This document shows, piece after piece, positions 51,957 through 64,000 of a stretch of 64,000 bases of DNA. Both the position numbers and the translations under genes were made by a program. Numbering within the stretch: the first letter of the stretch is position 1; each line of letters starts with the position of its first letter. The stretch is from Amylostereum areolatum (lineage: Eukaryota > Basidiomycota > Agaricomycetes > Russulales > Stereaceae). The notes beneath the pieces are model-generated. The model did not search any database. It worked only from the letters and a program-made list of their open reading frames with translations, and was not told the DNA's origin. The DNA lies in the NCBI GenBank assembly GCA_012932865.1, contig SAXG01000041.1:248001-312000 (forward strand), in the 5' to 3' direction.

Positions 51957-54900
51957 TCAACGAGCCTCATTCTCGCCCACGGCGACGACATGCGCAAGAC
52001 CCCCGTGCTCCACAGGTATGTCCGGCCGCGCCTCGATCGCACGTATAGCGGTAAGCGCGACTCTACAAGGCACGGTCTTGTTATTGACGGTATGCGTGTG
52101 GGCCGGATACGCGCGCAAGGCATTGAGGGCGTCTTCCACATAGGCACCCTTGTCTATAGTACCCGCTAACATGTTCCCCGCGAGCTTTATGAGCTCCTCG
52201 ACGAACGGTTGCGGAAGACCTCTGTCGGGGAGGGGCGACGGCGGAACGACGTCTCGGAGGAGCGCAACGAGCAACTTCTGCGTTCCGGGGCTGTTGTGAG
52301 ACTCCCAGCCCTGCGTGAGTACACTGAACGTCTCCTGGAAGAGCTTGCGCACGGCTTCTGTGCTTGACAACGAGCGCATCACATTCACAAGAAGCTCGAG
52401 CGCAAAGACCATGCCTCCGTCGCGGATGTCGACCGTGCGCCACAGCTGTGTCTGGAACGGGGTACGGAGGGGCTCCATGATATACTGCATCCGGGGCATA
52501 TCGAGCTCTCCTGAAAAAAGATCGCTCGGCTTCTTGAGTGCACTCCAAGACCATCCGTGTACGTGGACGTTCTGTGCAATCCACGTGGAGATGCGGAGGC
52601 GATGGACAAGGTACACCGGCGGCAGGAGCTGGGGGAGGAGCCAGGTGGGGGGTATGGAGAGTATCTCAGAGGGCTGAGGGCGAGAATCGAGCGGCCAGCG
52701 AACAAGCGCACCCGGGAGGTATTCAAGGACACCTGCAGTGGCCTTGTACAGCGACTCAGTCAAAGTAATGAGGGCGTTGTCCGCAGGACGTGCCCAACTG
52801 AGATAGTGCCAGGTATCTTCGAGCCGTTCGAATAGCACGCTGGAATCCTTGACCACCCCTTTGTAGCTTGCGTCACGGGCTTCTAAGTCCAGGTTTACAG
52901 CTTTATCTTCACCGGATTTCAACGCGCCTTGGGTTTTCTTCGCCGTGGACCATGCCGTCTGGACGTCTTCGTCAATGCGCCTCGCGATCTTGGCTGCACT
53001 TTCGTCTACATCAGGCTGGGGTTTCAGGTCGACGGCTGCAAGGGCTTCGACAACAGCAGCCGCGGCGTTCTTGACGGCCTCGTCCTGGATCATTTGCTGC
53101 ACAACGATGACGGTCATGCACGCGCGACGCGCCGCGAATGCGGTGTCCTGGACCTGAGACTTGTTCAGGCCGTCGCTGACCCTTTCAAACTTGCCAAGGT
53201 AAACGAGCGTGCGACAGATGGTCTCGCTTTCAGAGAACCACTGCCACTCAGCCTTGAACGAGAGAACGAGCTGGAGCGCGGCGTCGATGCACGCCCGCGC
53301 GCGTTTTTCGCGGTCGTCGCTGGAGAGGATGCCGTACTCGGTGCAGGTCTTGAGCATGCGCGTGATACGTCCGCTGAGGTCGCTCACGGTGGCTATGTGG
53401 TCGTTGGTTTCGCGCGGAGAGAACAGGTCAAGGGCCAATCGCTTCGTGGTGCGCCAGGTCATGGGTGGAAGCTTCGTGATAACCTTCCGGACGTGGTGCG
53501 GACTCCCTGTAAGTAAACTCCAGAGTCTCTCGCGGAGGGGGCGTTTGAGTTCGGCACATTCCAAAGGCCCAGCTAAATTTTCCGCGTCGTCTGTTCTTGG
53601 GCCTATTGAGTAGGCCATCATGCCCTCAACATCTGCACGTTTCTGTTCGTCCTCGTTATTTTCTTCCTCCGCTTGTAGAGCTTCCTTTGACATTTGTCTG
53701 TTAGTGTCCTCCTCGATGATCTTCTTGTCCTCCTCAATGATCTTCTTCCATATCTTCTTGCCCCACTTCGAGTTGAGCGACCCGGCAATACCTGCCACGA
53801 ACGGTTGGAATTCGCTGTCTTCTGTGAGGTTGTCAATGACCCAGCGGATTGCTCGCATGTCGCGCTTCTCCCTCTCTGCAGACTCGTCCATGGCGATTTG
53901 AACACGCCCTTCTGTGAGGACCGTACTGATGGGAGATTCCTTTCCACGGCTGTCCCTCCGTCGTCTACCCCGGAGACATCTTTGGAAGATGTACCAGAAA
54001 ACCCCGGAAGCTGGACTTTGATAGGGTGATTGGGTGTCGAAGATAGGCGCGAACATGGTCCAGATGTACAGCGCGGCCGAAATGGACATCATGACCGTCG
54101 TCCAGATCGCCACGGACTGGTTGAGTTCGAACAAAAACTGCGCGAGGCCAATGAAGAAGAGAAAGAGGGATATGTGGATGAGCGCCGGGATGGCATTAAC
54201 GATGACGGACATGCCCCAGAAATCGGCCCCATCATGAAGGAACTGGCGGATGCGTGCGCGCTTGAGAGAGTTGCTATACCGCTGAAATGCGTGGTGCATG
54301 TAGTCTCGCACCCATTGCTGGACGATAGTAGCAAAGAGGGCCGCGGAAAGACTGAACACCAAGCTCATGAACCAGAAGATATTGATGCGAACATCGGAGG
54401 CGGTGGGTCCAGAGAAGGATGCGCTTTGCGGGTCGGGAAAAGAGAGGTTGGTTTGTGCGCCGTTGGCCCCGAGTTGGCGAGAAATTTGGGCGAGCAAGGT
54501 GACGGACTGGTTGGCCAATTGCATTGTCTGTTCTGCGGGATTTGGCTGAAGGTTTTGATAGCTTTCTACGATGAACGCAGTTAAACTGGCAGAAAATAAA
54601 CCGGCCTGGAACGTCGCTGCGTGAGATGTTGTATGACGCAAAGAGAAAAAGAACGCACAAAAATCATGATGCTCTCCATGTCGTCCTTCCACGTCTCTAC
54701 CAAAGCCCGATCGTGGCTTTCTGCTTCTGTTATGTACGCTTTCCAGAGCTGGTCGGCCCCCTCGTCGTAGTCGCCCATGCGCGGTGACTCGGTGTTGTTT
54801 CTGCGCTTAGCATCCTCATATTTGCTGTTACTGTCTTGGGAGCCATCGTTGCCTACGCTTGGATCTGCTTGGATCGTGAGCTAGTTTCATCGGGAGCAAT

Positions 54901-54992
54901 GATGGAGAATACTCACTTTGTTGCACCAGACTCGGATGTCGTAAAGAATTGGAGGGTCTTGGCAAGTGACGATCGTTCTGTGCAGTGGCCAT
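51957..54992 (-). CDS. D2: DUF6535 multi-pass membrane protein (976 aa)
   Basis: Paralogue of D1 in mirror orientation. Three exons, 54992-54917, 54864-54659 and 54605-51957, give 977 codons. Intron phases match D1 exactly (phase 1, then phase 0 just before AGLFSAS). The DUF6535 domain starts at LWKAYITEAESHDRALVETW. Membrane segments are at about 95-110, 168-193 (INIFWFMSLVFSLSAALFA), 225-254 (VIVNAIPALIHISLFLFFIG) and 261-284. A coiled, highly charged linker contains a short tandem duplication (KKIIEED twice). The helical middle part ends with TVDIRDGGMVFALELLVNVM, matching TVDIQRGGMVFTLELLVNAM in D1. Only one C-terminal helical unit follows (LLVALLRDVVP), so the protein is about 300 residues shorter. 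It is head-to-head with N2, 336 bp between start codons. Function unknown; probably an internal or plasma membrane protein. Confidence 0.88.
53705..53750 (-). repeat. Short in-frame tandem duplication in D2
   Basis: Two 21-nt copies encoding KKIIEED followed by KKIIEED in the charged linker after the DUF6535 domain. D1 lacks the duplication. Confidence 0.75.
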
Positions 54993-55328
54993 TTCCGCTA
55001 TCCTCTATGTAAACGCCTCGCATTAAAACGATCGAGACTCGCAGTCACAAATTACGCACCAGCTCGAAGAAAGTGATATCCGGCACCACTTTTCGTTGTG
55101 GTCGTGGCTGGTCGTGGTCAAGAGTGGGCAGCGCGATCACGGCAAGTGCCTTGTCATACATAGACATATCACTGCTGTTGGGATCGAATATCGACCACTG
55201 GCATACAGAAGCTGCCGCTCGCTAGGCTCTTGCGCTTCACACTCTTGACTTTTCTACCAGTTCGAACGCACGACAAGACCCAGCTGCAACTCTTCGACGA
55301 GTCACGACACGTCAAATCTCATTACACG
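54993..55328. promoter_or_regulatory. Divergent promoter region of D2 and N2
   Basis: Only 336 bp separate the two start codons, so the promoters must overlap or be shared. No obvious TATA box on either side; a CT-rich tract precedes N2. Confidence 0.6.
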
Positions 55329-58300
55329 ATGACTTTACCGAGGTTTCCCGAAGCTGGATCATCATCGATTCCTAGTTTCAAGGCCGTGGATGATAAACCA
55401 GTCGCACCTGGTAGTCAGTACTATACGGTCCTTGTAGAAGGTTTGCGCTCGAACACTACCTTGTAGGTCACTCGTGCATTTCAAACCGTTGATGTACCGT
55501 CTCCTTAGATGTCGCGATTGCCACGAACGCTTTTCTCAAGATTTCCCGATTGGAATGCACGTCGGTGGTCGGGTTTGGGTCACAGCAAGTGAAGATGACC
55601 CCGTCCGGTGAACATGGGAAGTGGAAAGCAAGTTCCCAAATGTAAAGTTGTCACTCTTACCCTCGAATTCGTCCGTCTGACTCGTCTTGACAGTGTTGTG
55701 TCTCGCGACTCTACGTTGTTGCTACAAGCGCACAGAACTCGATTATCTGCCTGTATTTGGATTTGGAAAAAATCAGATGCTATCACAATACGCGGAGTAG
55801 ACGTTTACCGTATGCTCGAACAGCAGCTACACTCAGAAATGCCGGGTCGACGTGGTGCGTGTTATGTTAAATCTCGAGTCCCCATTCAACGCGTTCTGAA
55901 ATCGTTCATGGTGTAGTGGAATATCGCGTCCCAGGATACAAATTCGAAGTTGTCATTGGACTGAGAGTTGTCGTCGCTAGTGACTCTACGGTGACTTCAT
56001 CTCCCCGCGTTCGCGAAACTCTGTTCATGTGCTGTCTGCAGACTCAAGAGCGTAGTAACTCAGCCTTTAGCTCTCAGCAGCGGCTCGATGTTATCCAAAG
56101 CTTACCCTCACAAGTATACGACAGGCCTCACCCAATCTCCCAGGCTTTTCACGTATTCAGCAAAATCAAGGAGCTCAGAGTCCGAATCACGTCATCAGAA
56201 GCAGAAGACATGGTATGCGTAATACTCCCTATGTTCAACAAATGCTGGAGCCTTGATTATCTGCGTAGGAAGTTTCCATGGTCGCAGGTAGCGACGCGAG
56301 CAAACTGGAAAGCGCCTTAACCGTAGGCTTTCCGAATTTTGATTGCCCGAATCTAACGGGAACTCACATCTTGTACCATAACCTGCATGCAGGGTCTTTC
56401 TTCGGAGGCTTTGGGGCCCAACCTGGAGAAACTGTGCATCGAAGTAGACACCCTCTTGCAACATGTCTTGGACCCAGAGAACACTCCAAGGCTCCACTCC
56501 GAACTGAATACCGTCGAAGCCATATTGGACATAGCTGTAAACGCCTTGGAATTCGTTATCAGCAAGTGCAAACCCGCGGAGTTTCCAGGTTGATTCTTTA
56601 CCCTTCACGCCATTTGTCACTGATCTAAAATCTGCCAACCGCAGGCCCTCGCCCTCCCGACCGGGAAGGCGAGACAGACCTCAATCGTATCCTCAAAGAG
56701 TTCACCCAACAAATTGCAATCCTGCGCCGTAATTTTGACGAACACAAGGATGTCGAACTCTTTGAACTATACGCAGGAAGCTCTGCATGGTCCATCCCGT
56801 CTCCATCTATAGCCCGTCGTTCTACCCTGTATTCTTCCTTCGAATCTGGTGTATATCTCGAGGATCAATTCCGACCCGCGTCCATGCATGGTGATTCAAG
56901 CATTGATCATACGCAAGTATTTACAGGTAAGTCGTTCGATGTAATCTGCGCATAGGCACCCGGAAATATCTAACACTGTACTCAGTGCAACGCGAAGCCC
57001 AGCTGCTTGGTAGGCTCGAATTCTTGGACCCGCGTCAACATCCCTCGGCCTTCCTCTGGGATTATATCGTGCTAGAAGGAACCCGATCAACACAACTCTC
57101 CGAGATATCGACGTGGATGTGCAACATATCCGAACTTGAACCCAATGTTTTACTGCTGCTTGGTGGACCGGGGACGGGAAAAACTTCCATAGCACGTCAC
57201 GTCTGGACAGACTTGAAGAAGCGGCACAATAGCTCGGTCGCATTATTTCTCACAGACGACTATGCTGATGATCCTGAACGCATCTGGCCGGCTATTGCAT
57301 TAGCTATGGCAAAAATGCATCCTGCCTTCCGCGAGAGCTTGTGTCGCTCCTTAGACTCCAAGTCAGAACCGGAGGACCTTTTTAACTTAGAAAATATCAC
57401 GGCGACGTTCCAAATCTCCATCGTGGACCCTTTGCTTAACGCTGAAGGACGACTTGTCGAGCAAAATAGCTCTATAGTCGTCATCATCGACGGTCTGGAC
57501 AGGTGTAGTAGGGGGACGTTAGGATGGCAAGCATTGGTGAAATCATGCACCGCTTGGGCGTCCTTACTGCCGTCGTGTTTTAAACTCCTAGTGACGTCTC
57601 GTCCTCTCAGCTTTGTTTCCCAAACCTTGTCAGGGACAGCCAATCACATCGGCAGACTGGAGCTTCATTCTGGCGGAAAACGCAGTGACACGGACAACAA
57701 GGATATCACGAGGTTTTTAGAGGTCAAACTGTCCGAGCTCGCACCTGCAAAATACTGGACTGACGGCGTTGTGGCTCTTGCGTGGCCGTCTCCTCGAGTC
57801 ATCTCAAAACTTACACAAGTCAGTGCTGGCTCATTTGCCTGGGCGCAAGAGATCGTCAACAAGTTACGCGTCACCTCCGATCAAGATAAGGATGGTGAAA
57901 TCATGAACATCGTAACGAGCGGTCCTTCAGCCAAGTATGGCGACGAGTTGTACAAAAACACGCTGAAGTTCCTTTTCCATGAAAGATTTCCCCTACATTT
58001 CACTTACATCGTGGGTTCTATCCTGGTATCAAAGAAGCCCCCCACGATATCCCTCCTCAAAGCAGTCACAAATGACAATTACCCCTCCGAGGAACTCTGC
58101 CGCACCCTCCTCCCGCTTTTGTACATCGATGAGGAGGAAAGGATCGAACTGCGACACTCTTCCTTCGCTTTCTATATCACCGATCCCAAGCGATGTGATC
58201 CCAAGATTGCAGTGAACCGCGCGCATTCGAACGACGATATGGCCCTGGCATGCTTTCGTATCATGCGCGACGAACTCAAGTTCAACGTTTGTGGACTGGA

Positions 58301-59965
58301 ATCATCCTACACGCCTGTCGTGCAAGCCGACATTCCCCGTATCACGGCAGCAATATCCCCGGAACTCGCGTATGCCTCGGAGTTCTGGGCAGATCACATG
58401 CAAATTGCATCTGCCCATGACCAGCGAGAACCACAGCTGAAGGCAGACGATACTTCTCACACCAGAGCTTCACATGCAGTAGACCTGGAGGGACAGGCTG
58501 AAACCCTGTCTCGGAGCCAGAAAGATGACAAGATTCTGAAGCAGATGGACGAGTTCTTCCTTCAAAACCGATGGTTGTACTGGCTTGAGGTCATGAGCGC
58601 ATTGGCACTTGTCGACCACGCTCCCAGGTTGCTCGCCATTGCTGCTGCATGGCTCAAAGTGAGTAATTCGCTTGTATAGTATCAAGTGACGCACGCTCAA
58701 ATCAGTGTTATTGATCAGTCTCGAGGCAGCCAGGAGCTCTCAGACCTGGCCACCGAGGCCAGCCGGTTTGTATCGATGTTCCGCGATGCGATAGCCTTCA
58801 GTCCCGCTCATCTCTACCTCTCGGCTCTTCCATTCTTCCCCCATTCGTCACCTCTTTATCAGCAGATTTCTCACCGTCTTCCGAATATCTTTCTACCGTT
58901 GAACCACGAGGGAGATATGCAGTGGTGGTCGCCTTTGGTACTGTCCTTTATGGCAGTAGATCCAGAGCTTCGGGATTATCCAACACAAGTCCGTGCCCTT
59001 GCGCTTTCTTCTGACGGAAAGCGGGTAGCAGTGGCTAGTCCTGGGGATGCGACCGTCCGTATTTTCAATGTAGACACTGGGATACTGGTGATCGCTCCGC
59101 ACGCCAGCGAGTACGAACGTCAAGCTCTTGCGGTGGCATTCTCTGGCAAACGGGTCGTTGCAGGTTTCGATAACGGTAACATTCGCGTATGGGATTCAGA
59201 AACAGGAGCACAACTAGGGGAGACATTCCAAGCCCACACGAACGGTATTCGTGGACTGAGCATGTCTCCTGACGGTTCCCAGCTCGTGTCTGGTTCCGAT
59301 GATAGTACAATTCGTATTATTGACCTTACAACCATGAAATTGGCGATCGACATCTTCAAAGGACACACCGACTGTGTACGATGTTTTACCCTTCCGTCTT
59401 TGCATTGTAGCCCGAGGCTAACGACGCTACACTGAAACACAGGTCCGGTCAGTGGCGTGGACCGCCGATGGCCGCTTTATCATTTCTGGAAGCGACGACA
59501 GGACGGTGTGCGTCTGGGACAAAGCCGCCGGCGTGACTGTCGGGAATCCAATGGTGGGCCATAGCGACTGCGTCAGAACGGTCATCGCGGATGGATCCTC
59601 AAGATATATCGCTTCTGGAGGGGACGACAACGCGATCTACCTATGGAGTTTGGAGCAGAAAATACAGATACACAAGCTCTGGCGTCACACGGACAGTGTT
59701 CGCGCGTTGGCATTCTCGAGCGACGGCGATTTACTCGTCTCCGGATCCGACGATTGTTCCATCATCGTGTGGGATGTTTCAACCGGACATACAATTTCTT
59801 CCCCTCTGACAGGCCATTCGTTTCCCGTAACTTCCCTCTGTGTTTTTCCAGGGGCCGGCAGGCTGGTATTGTCAGGAAGCGAAGACGGGTCACTCAAGCG
59901 ATGGGACATATCTCATCTGTCCGCGAATGTTCCTCTTCCCGCACATGGAGGACCCGGTATCTCTG

Positions 59966-61041
59966 GGAAAACCCCCCTTGCAAAACCCCTCTAATTAGCG
60001 CTAACGTAGCAGATTTGCAGATTTGCAGATTAGAGAACCCCCCCTTCTTACTCAGCATTCAGTTTGCGCCAATTTTGCGCAAACCTTGCACAACAGCCAT
60101 GCAAAAGTTTGCTCGTGGCCTGCTCAAGCGTCCTGCGGGCCTGTGCTGGTCGCCCATCGCCCCGTCGCGATACCCGCTTCCAATATTGTGTGCTCCCCAT
60201 ACCGTGTTCCTCTGTCCAGAAATAAAATGCATTGCAAAACTACGACTACGAGTACACTGTGTATTGTATAACAATGCCTCATGCAAGCGAGAAAGTGCTG
60301 GCAGCGTACGATATCCCACTAGACATATCTACCTCATGATGCACTGGTCACAATCCCCACATTGAGACACAACAACGGAAGGAAAGAGTGAATGCTTCAA
60401 TGGGAGGGACAGAGGACTACAGTAACAAGGGCCAAAGAGTGCAAGGACACATACACACACCTCTGTGACACATCAACGACGGCCGTTCAACCGTCAGACC
60501 AACTCCCTCACAATGTCCCCTCACAATGTCCAAAAGACCCTTGTCCTAACTTGCGAGACGTCGGAAGTGTGGAGCATTGATGAGGATTCCGGTGCCAAAG
60601 GAAGAGAGGAGAAAGCGCAAAAGAGGAAGGCGTCGAGTGACGCGACAGCGGTGATGGTGGAGAGAAACAAAAAAAATGCTAAGTCGAAAGTTCGCTGTGC
60701 ACGCTGGCAGGGGTTATTGCGAGCACGTGATGCTCGGACGGTCGTCAGAGCATCCAACACGACCGTGAGAAGTCCTGAAGGTTGTTGAACAGTCGAAGAG
60801 GCTCAGAGAAGAGCTGTCGAAGGGTCTCGTAGGCCTTTGTCGAGCGTGAGAACGTCCTGAAGGCTGTCGAGGAGCCTTGGTTGACCAATCGTTGACCGTG
60901 AGAATGTCTTGAAGGCTGTCGAAGAGGACCTCGTTGTCCGTGAGAACGTCGTGAAACCCCTTTAGCGGCTGTTTGCACGCGTTAGAGAACCCCCTGCTAT
61001 ATAGTAAGCATTTGCACGAGATTTGCACAGAGGGGTTTTCC
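59966..61041. mobile_element. 1,076-bp non-autonomous TIR element (MITE-like) inside N2
   Basis: The ends are GGAAAACCCC and GGGGTTTTCC, a perfect 10-bp terminal inverted repeat that continues imperfectly (CCTTGCAAA versus TCTGTGCAAA reversed). A 2-bp TG may be the target duplication. Inside there is no transposase frame. Instead there are sub-terminal TTTGCA/GATTTGCAGATTTGCAG motifs, two direct copies of TTAGAGAACCCCC (60030 and 60984), an inverted TTTGCGC/GCGCAAA pair at 60063-60083, and a tandem array at 60764-60960. The insertion falls exactly where comparison with N1 predicts uninterrupted WD40 coding sequence, which is what shows it to be an insertion. Confidence 0.75.
60764..60960. repeat. 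Tandem repeat array inside the TIR element
   Basis: Four degenerate copies of a unit beginning GTGAGAACGTCCTGAAGG and containing CTGTCGAAGAGG, starting near 60764, 60846, 60899 and 60940. Confidence 0.65.
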
Positions 61042-61043
61042 TG

Positions 61044-63095
61044 ATGATCGTGACTGCTTGCATGCCCGACGGCGAGACCGTTGCTTGCACCGACGGACAT
61101 CGGTACTGGAAATGGAACCTACGAACAGGATCGTCATTCGGAGGCTATTTCATCGACCAGTCAATTCTGGCAGTCACCTTCCTCAATATCTCACCTAATG
61201 GCCAATTTGCGGCGATAGCGACGAGTCACGGCACGCGTGTGTATGACATGTCCACCGGTGAAAGACTTTCCTACGATTCTCTCGGAGAGGATGCGGTCGG
61301 GGGCGTCGCCTTTTCATTCGACGGGAAGAAGCTAGTCACTATCACCAGGGAGTCTCAGTCACTCTTCGTGTGGGATGTCCCTACGGGATCGTTACTCTCC
61401 GCCCCCATGGATGGGCCGCAAACATCGATTTCTCAAGTGGTTTTTAGCCCGAGCGGAAGTTTGGTAGCATCGTGTGCGGATGACAACAGTGTCTGCATTT
61501 GGGATATACGCGCTGGAACTGCGATTCACGGGCTTATGGAAGGGCACACCGACTCGGCATCGTCAGTCGCGTTCTCACCAGACGAGCGGTATCTCGCCAG
61601 CTGTGCAGGAGACAACATGATCATCATATGGGACGTCCAGAGCGGCGCGCAGGCCTTCCAGCATTCAACAGGTCTTAATGAGCGCTCCTTCAAGTTCGCG
61701 CTTGCGTGGTCCCCCGATTGCCAACAGGTGGCAATAGGAGGTCTAGACCCGGTCATTCATCTTCTCGATATCAAGACTGGTCAAATTTCCGCAGAGTTTG
61801 TAGGCCACCGTGGGGCGATTCTCCATCTCGAGTTCTCCTTGGACGGCCGCCGACTTATCTCAAGTGACGCAGACGACACGGTGCGCGTGTGGGACACGAC
61901 ACCGATGATGAGCAGGATGCTGCCGTTGCGCGATGATCACATGGATTGGGTCCACTCTGTCGCGATCTCTCCAGACGGATCCTTGGTCGCATCCGGGGGC
62001 GATGACAACAGGGTTTCCCTTCGTCGCCTGGGCAAAGCATACGACAGAAATTCACGCATAGTACTCGAAGAACACGAGGACTGGATCGTGTGTACCCTCT
62101 TCACGCACGACGGAAAGTATCTCATCACCGGTTCGTATGACGGCAGTCTCCGTATCTGGGACCGTAACATGCCAGACCCACGCCAGCTCTCCGTCCATCA
62201 GAACAAGGGCTTACGAGCCCTCGCAATATCCCCTACCAGCCTCCAGATTGCATGGGCTCTGGCCGACAATACTATCCGTCTGTATGATATCGACGGAGAC
62301 GCAAAATTGACACACGTCCAGACTTTGCACGGTCACTCGAGCGTGGCCGACGCCGTCGCTTATTTCCCGAACGAGCCTTCCCACATTGTCTCAGGGGCGA
62401 GAGATGGTACCCTCTGTATATGGGACATATCCAGGGAAGAGGCCTATGTAGGTCCATTCGTGGCGCATGCAGGCTCAACGCTGGCCGTCGCGGTCACGCC
62501 AGATGGCAGCTGCATCGTCTCAGCTGGCGAAGATGGCAAGATATGCCTCTGGGATGCCAAGACCGGCGACGCGCTGCTCCCAGTCCTCGTAGGACACTCG
62601 GAACTGGTGCATTGTATCCACGTCTCCCAAGACGGATCCCAAATCATCTCGGGCTCCCGCGATGAGACCATCCGAATCTGGGACCGTGCGTCCGGAGAAC
62701 AGCTGTGCCCGCCTTTGCGCGGACATAAGGGCGCGGTGCTAGCTCTCGCCGTCTCCGCAGATGAGAAGCTCCTGGTCTCTGGGGGCGCGGACCACACCGT
62801 CGCACTCTGGAACGTCGACTTCACTCGCGAGATGAGGTGGCCGGAGGTGTCAGAGCACACGATGGTCGGGTCCGTATCTGTGTGCGCTACTGACAATGAA
62901 GGGATGATACAAGAGAGAGCCGATATGGAAGACGGGTGGGTAACACACAATAGCGATAAGCTGTTCTGGGTGCCACCGCCGTTGAGGAAAGGACTCTGTC
63001 TTCCGCCACAGGTGGGAATATTGGGTGCGCCGGAGCTGTACATCGATTTCCGGCATTTTGTACACGGGAAGGAGTGGACGCGGTGTCATAGGTAG
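61044..63095 (+). CDS. WD40 3' half of N2, separated by the insertion (683 aa frame)
   Basis: An uninterrupted frame from the first ATG after the element to TAG at 63095. It holds about 13 WD40 repeats (for example VVFSPSGSLVASCADDNSVC, VHSVAISPDGSLVASGGDD, VHCIHVSQDGSQIISGSRDE) and the conserved C-terminal block DGWV...WVPPPLRKGLCLPPQ...VHGKEW. It might be expressed as a stand-alone WD40 protein from a promoter within the element, or be a dead fragment. It is listed separately because a gene caller would report it as its own gene. Confidence 0.7.
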   Translation: MIVTACMPDGETVACTDGHRYWKWNLRTGSSFGGYFIDQSILAVTFLNISPNGQFAAIATSHGTRVYDMSTGERLSYDSLGEDAVGGVAFSFDGKKLVTITRESQSLFVWDVPTGSLLSAPMDGPQTSISQVVFSPSGSLVASCADDNSVCIWDIRAGTAIHGLMEGHTDSASSVAFSPDERYLASCAGDNMIIIWDVQSGAQAFQHSTGLNERSFKFALAWSPDCQQVAIGGLDPVIHLLDIKTGQISAEFVGHRGAILHLEFSLDGRRLISSDADDTVRVWDTTPMMSRMLPLRDDHMDWVHSVAISPDGSLVASGGDDNRVSLRRLGKAYDRNSRIVLEEHEDWIVCTLFTHDGKYLITGSYDGSLRIWDRNMPDPRQLSVHQNKGLRALAISPTSLQIAWALADNTIRLYDIDGDAKLTHVQTLHGHSSVADAVAYFPNEPSHIVSGARDGTLCIWDISREEAYVGPFVAHAGSTLAVAVTPDGSCIVSAGEDGKICLWDAKTGDALLPVLVGHSELVHCIHVSQDGSQIISGSRDETIRIWDRASGEQLCPPLRGHKGAVLALAVSADEKLLVSGGADHTVALWNVDFTREMRWPEVSEHTMVGSVSVCATDNEGMIQERADMEDGWVTHNSDKLFWVPPPLRKGLCLPPQVGILGAPELYIDFRHFVHGKEWTRCHR

Positions 63096-63304
63096 ATCGA
63101 GGATGTAGTGGAATGAAGCTCGGTGAACATACGCATGCTGCACATTTGTCTATATCGCTACCGGAATCGGAACATGGGATGAACTCCCAGGACTACCACG
63201 GGGACGCGACGCTTCCTTATTTTGAGTAGATGAATTGGGCGCCGAACGCCTTGAACAGCGGTTCGTGCACGGCTTCGATTCGCTGGGAAGCAGGACACAT
63301 ATCG

Positions 63305-64000
63305 CTAGGAGCTAAGAATGAAGGCCATGCCGCCGTCAAGAATGTCGATGGCGCACTGGAACAGGATTTGGAGGGGGCGAAGGCAGGCGTCCGTGTCTGG
63401 GGTAGGGGGGGTACTTGAGGCTATGGGTCGGCTGCTTGAGCGCGGTCTGGGACTTCCAGAATACCTTGATGTTCAGTTCGGCCGCTGGGGTTGTAAGACG
63501 ATATGGCGCCTGTGCAAGGCAGCCGGTGAGGGACGCTTGTTCGGGGATGGGAGGTCGGGCGAAGGGCGAGCGCTTACCACCCGAAGCACCTGTCGATTCC
63601 GAGGGACGTAAGCTCAAATTTTTAAAAAATGGGGGCATGGTAGGCGGGGTATGAGAGGGAAACGAGGTCGAGAGGAGGAGGAAGACAGTGACGAAAGAGA
63701 AGGCTTACGCGCCGTCGAAATCCACCGATCGCCATCTGCGCCCGACTTCTCCAAATATCCTCCCAAACATGACCGTGTTCGAACCGGGACGTGCGACGGA
63801 GCGCGCGCGCACGACGGTGCTGCATATATTCTGCAGTGACAGTGACGCCGAAGACGGGATTATCTTGAGATGGGTCGAGGGCGCTCCGTCGAGGTGGACG
63901 CTTTCCGTTCCGTTGGAGATGGACGAGGGCTCAGGACATGCAGGGGCGACGTTGGGCGGGAATTGAACGTGCGCTCGAGGCGCACGCCCACCGGCGAACG
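63305..64000 (-). CDS. 3' part of an unknown gene, continues beyond the right edge
   Basis: Four exons keep phase on the minus strand: >64000-63709, 63612-63578, 63509-63465 and 63396-63305, ending in TAG. Recognisable pieces are LHLDGAPSTHLKIIP-like sequence in the first block (read as VHLDGAPSTHLKIIPS), SNTVMFGRIFGEVGRRWRSV before the first intron, AISSYNPSGRTEHQ in the third exon, and DTDACLRPLQILFQCAIDIL then DGGMAFILSS at the end. No family is recognised. The gene is convergent with N2, about 210 bp between stop codons. The 96-nt first intron is somewhat long for this genome, so that junction is the least sure. Confidence 0.5.

Larger units (their letters stand above)
55329..63095 (+). 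pseudogene. N2: NACHT-WD40 (NLR class) gene, interrupted by a TIR element
   Basis: Exons: 55329-55440, 55509-55641, 55694-55854, 55917-56212, 56269-56322, 56393-56588, 56645-56926, 56986-58658, 58719-59375 and 59443 onward. The reading frame stops at 59994, inside an inserted element, giving at most 1371 residues. Exons 1-4 encode the same C2-like module as N1, with the same intron phases and the same unusual GTTTG donor. Then comes a helical linker of about 250 residues absent from N1. The NACHT P-loop GGPGTGKT is at 471-478, Walker B is VVIIDGLDRC, and sensor is LLVTSRP. Seven WD40 repeats precede the insertion and about 13 follow it (61044-63095), ending in WVPPPLRKGLCLPPQ and VHGKEWTRC. 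The downstream frame does not match the upstream one even if the element is removed together with a 2-bp duplication. A truncated NLR with one propeller could still be made. Confidence 0.8.

Overview
The window is nuclear DNA of a filamentous basidiomycete, almost certainly an Agaricomycete. The evidence is many 50-70 nt introns of the GTRNGY...YAG type, a lineage-typical F-box protein, DUF6535 membrane proteins, NACHT-WD40 (NLR-type) proteins, and clusters of 7-TM proteins typical of this group. An order-level placement (Polyporales-like) is only a guess. Exon structures below were built by hand from splice motifs, reading phase and comparison between paralogues inside the window; no search was run.

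Layout. 1-3.4 kb: no confident gene; a CRE/E-box/CCAAT cluster lies near 2.8 kb. 3.45-10.5 kb: three ordinary genes on + (a nine-exon orphan, an F-box protein, a medium-chain dehydrogenase/enoyl-reductase type protein). 11-32.9 kb: a degenerate tandem array with repeating order A-B-R. A is a 7-TM membrane protein gene (two intact copies, one with a nonsense codon), B is a decayed multi-exon segment, and R is a non-coding, exon/intron-like repeat carrying telomere-like CCCTAACCCTA motifs. An RPB9 (RNA polymerase II subunit) pseudogene lies between B2 and the next R. 32.9-42.6 kb: a head-to-head pair, NACHT-WD40 (N1, -) and DUF6535 (D1, +). 42.6-52 kb: more B- and R-like sequence around one single-pass membrane protein gene. 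52-63.1 kb: a second head-to-head pair in mirror orientation, DUF6535 (D2, -) and NACHT-WD40 (N2, +). N2 is interrupted by a 1,076-bp terminal-inverted-repeat element. 63.3-64 kb: the 3' part of an unknown - strand gene running off the right edge.

How it fits together. The most interesting feature is the twice-occurring divergent NLR/DUF6535 gene pair, arranged as a large inverted duplication (N1<- ->D1 ... D2<- ->N2) with conserved intron positions. Fungal NLRs act in non-self recognition and programmed cell death. A co-regulated multi-pass membrane partner suggests a sensor/membrane-effector pair, but that is inference. The two pairs differ in ways expected of recognition loci: different WD40 counts, 4 versus 1 C-terminal helical repeats in the DUF6535 partner, a degenerate Walker B in N1, and transposon disruption of N2.
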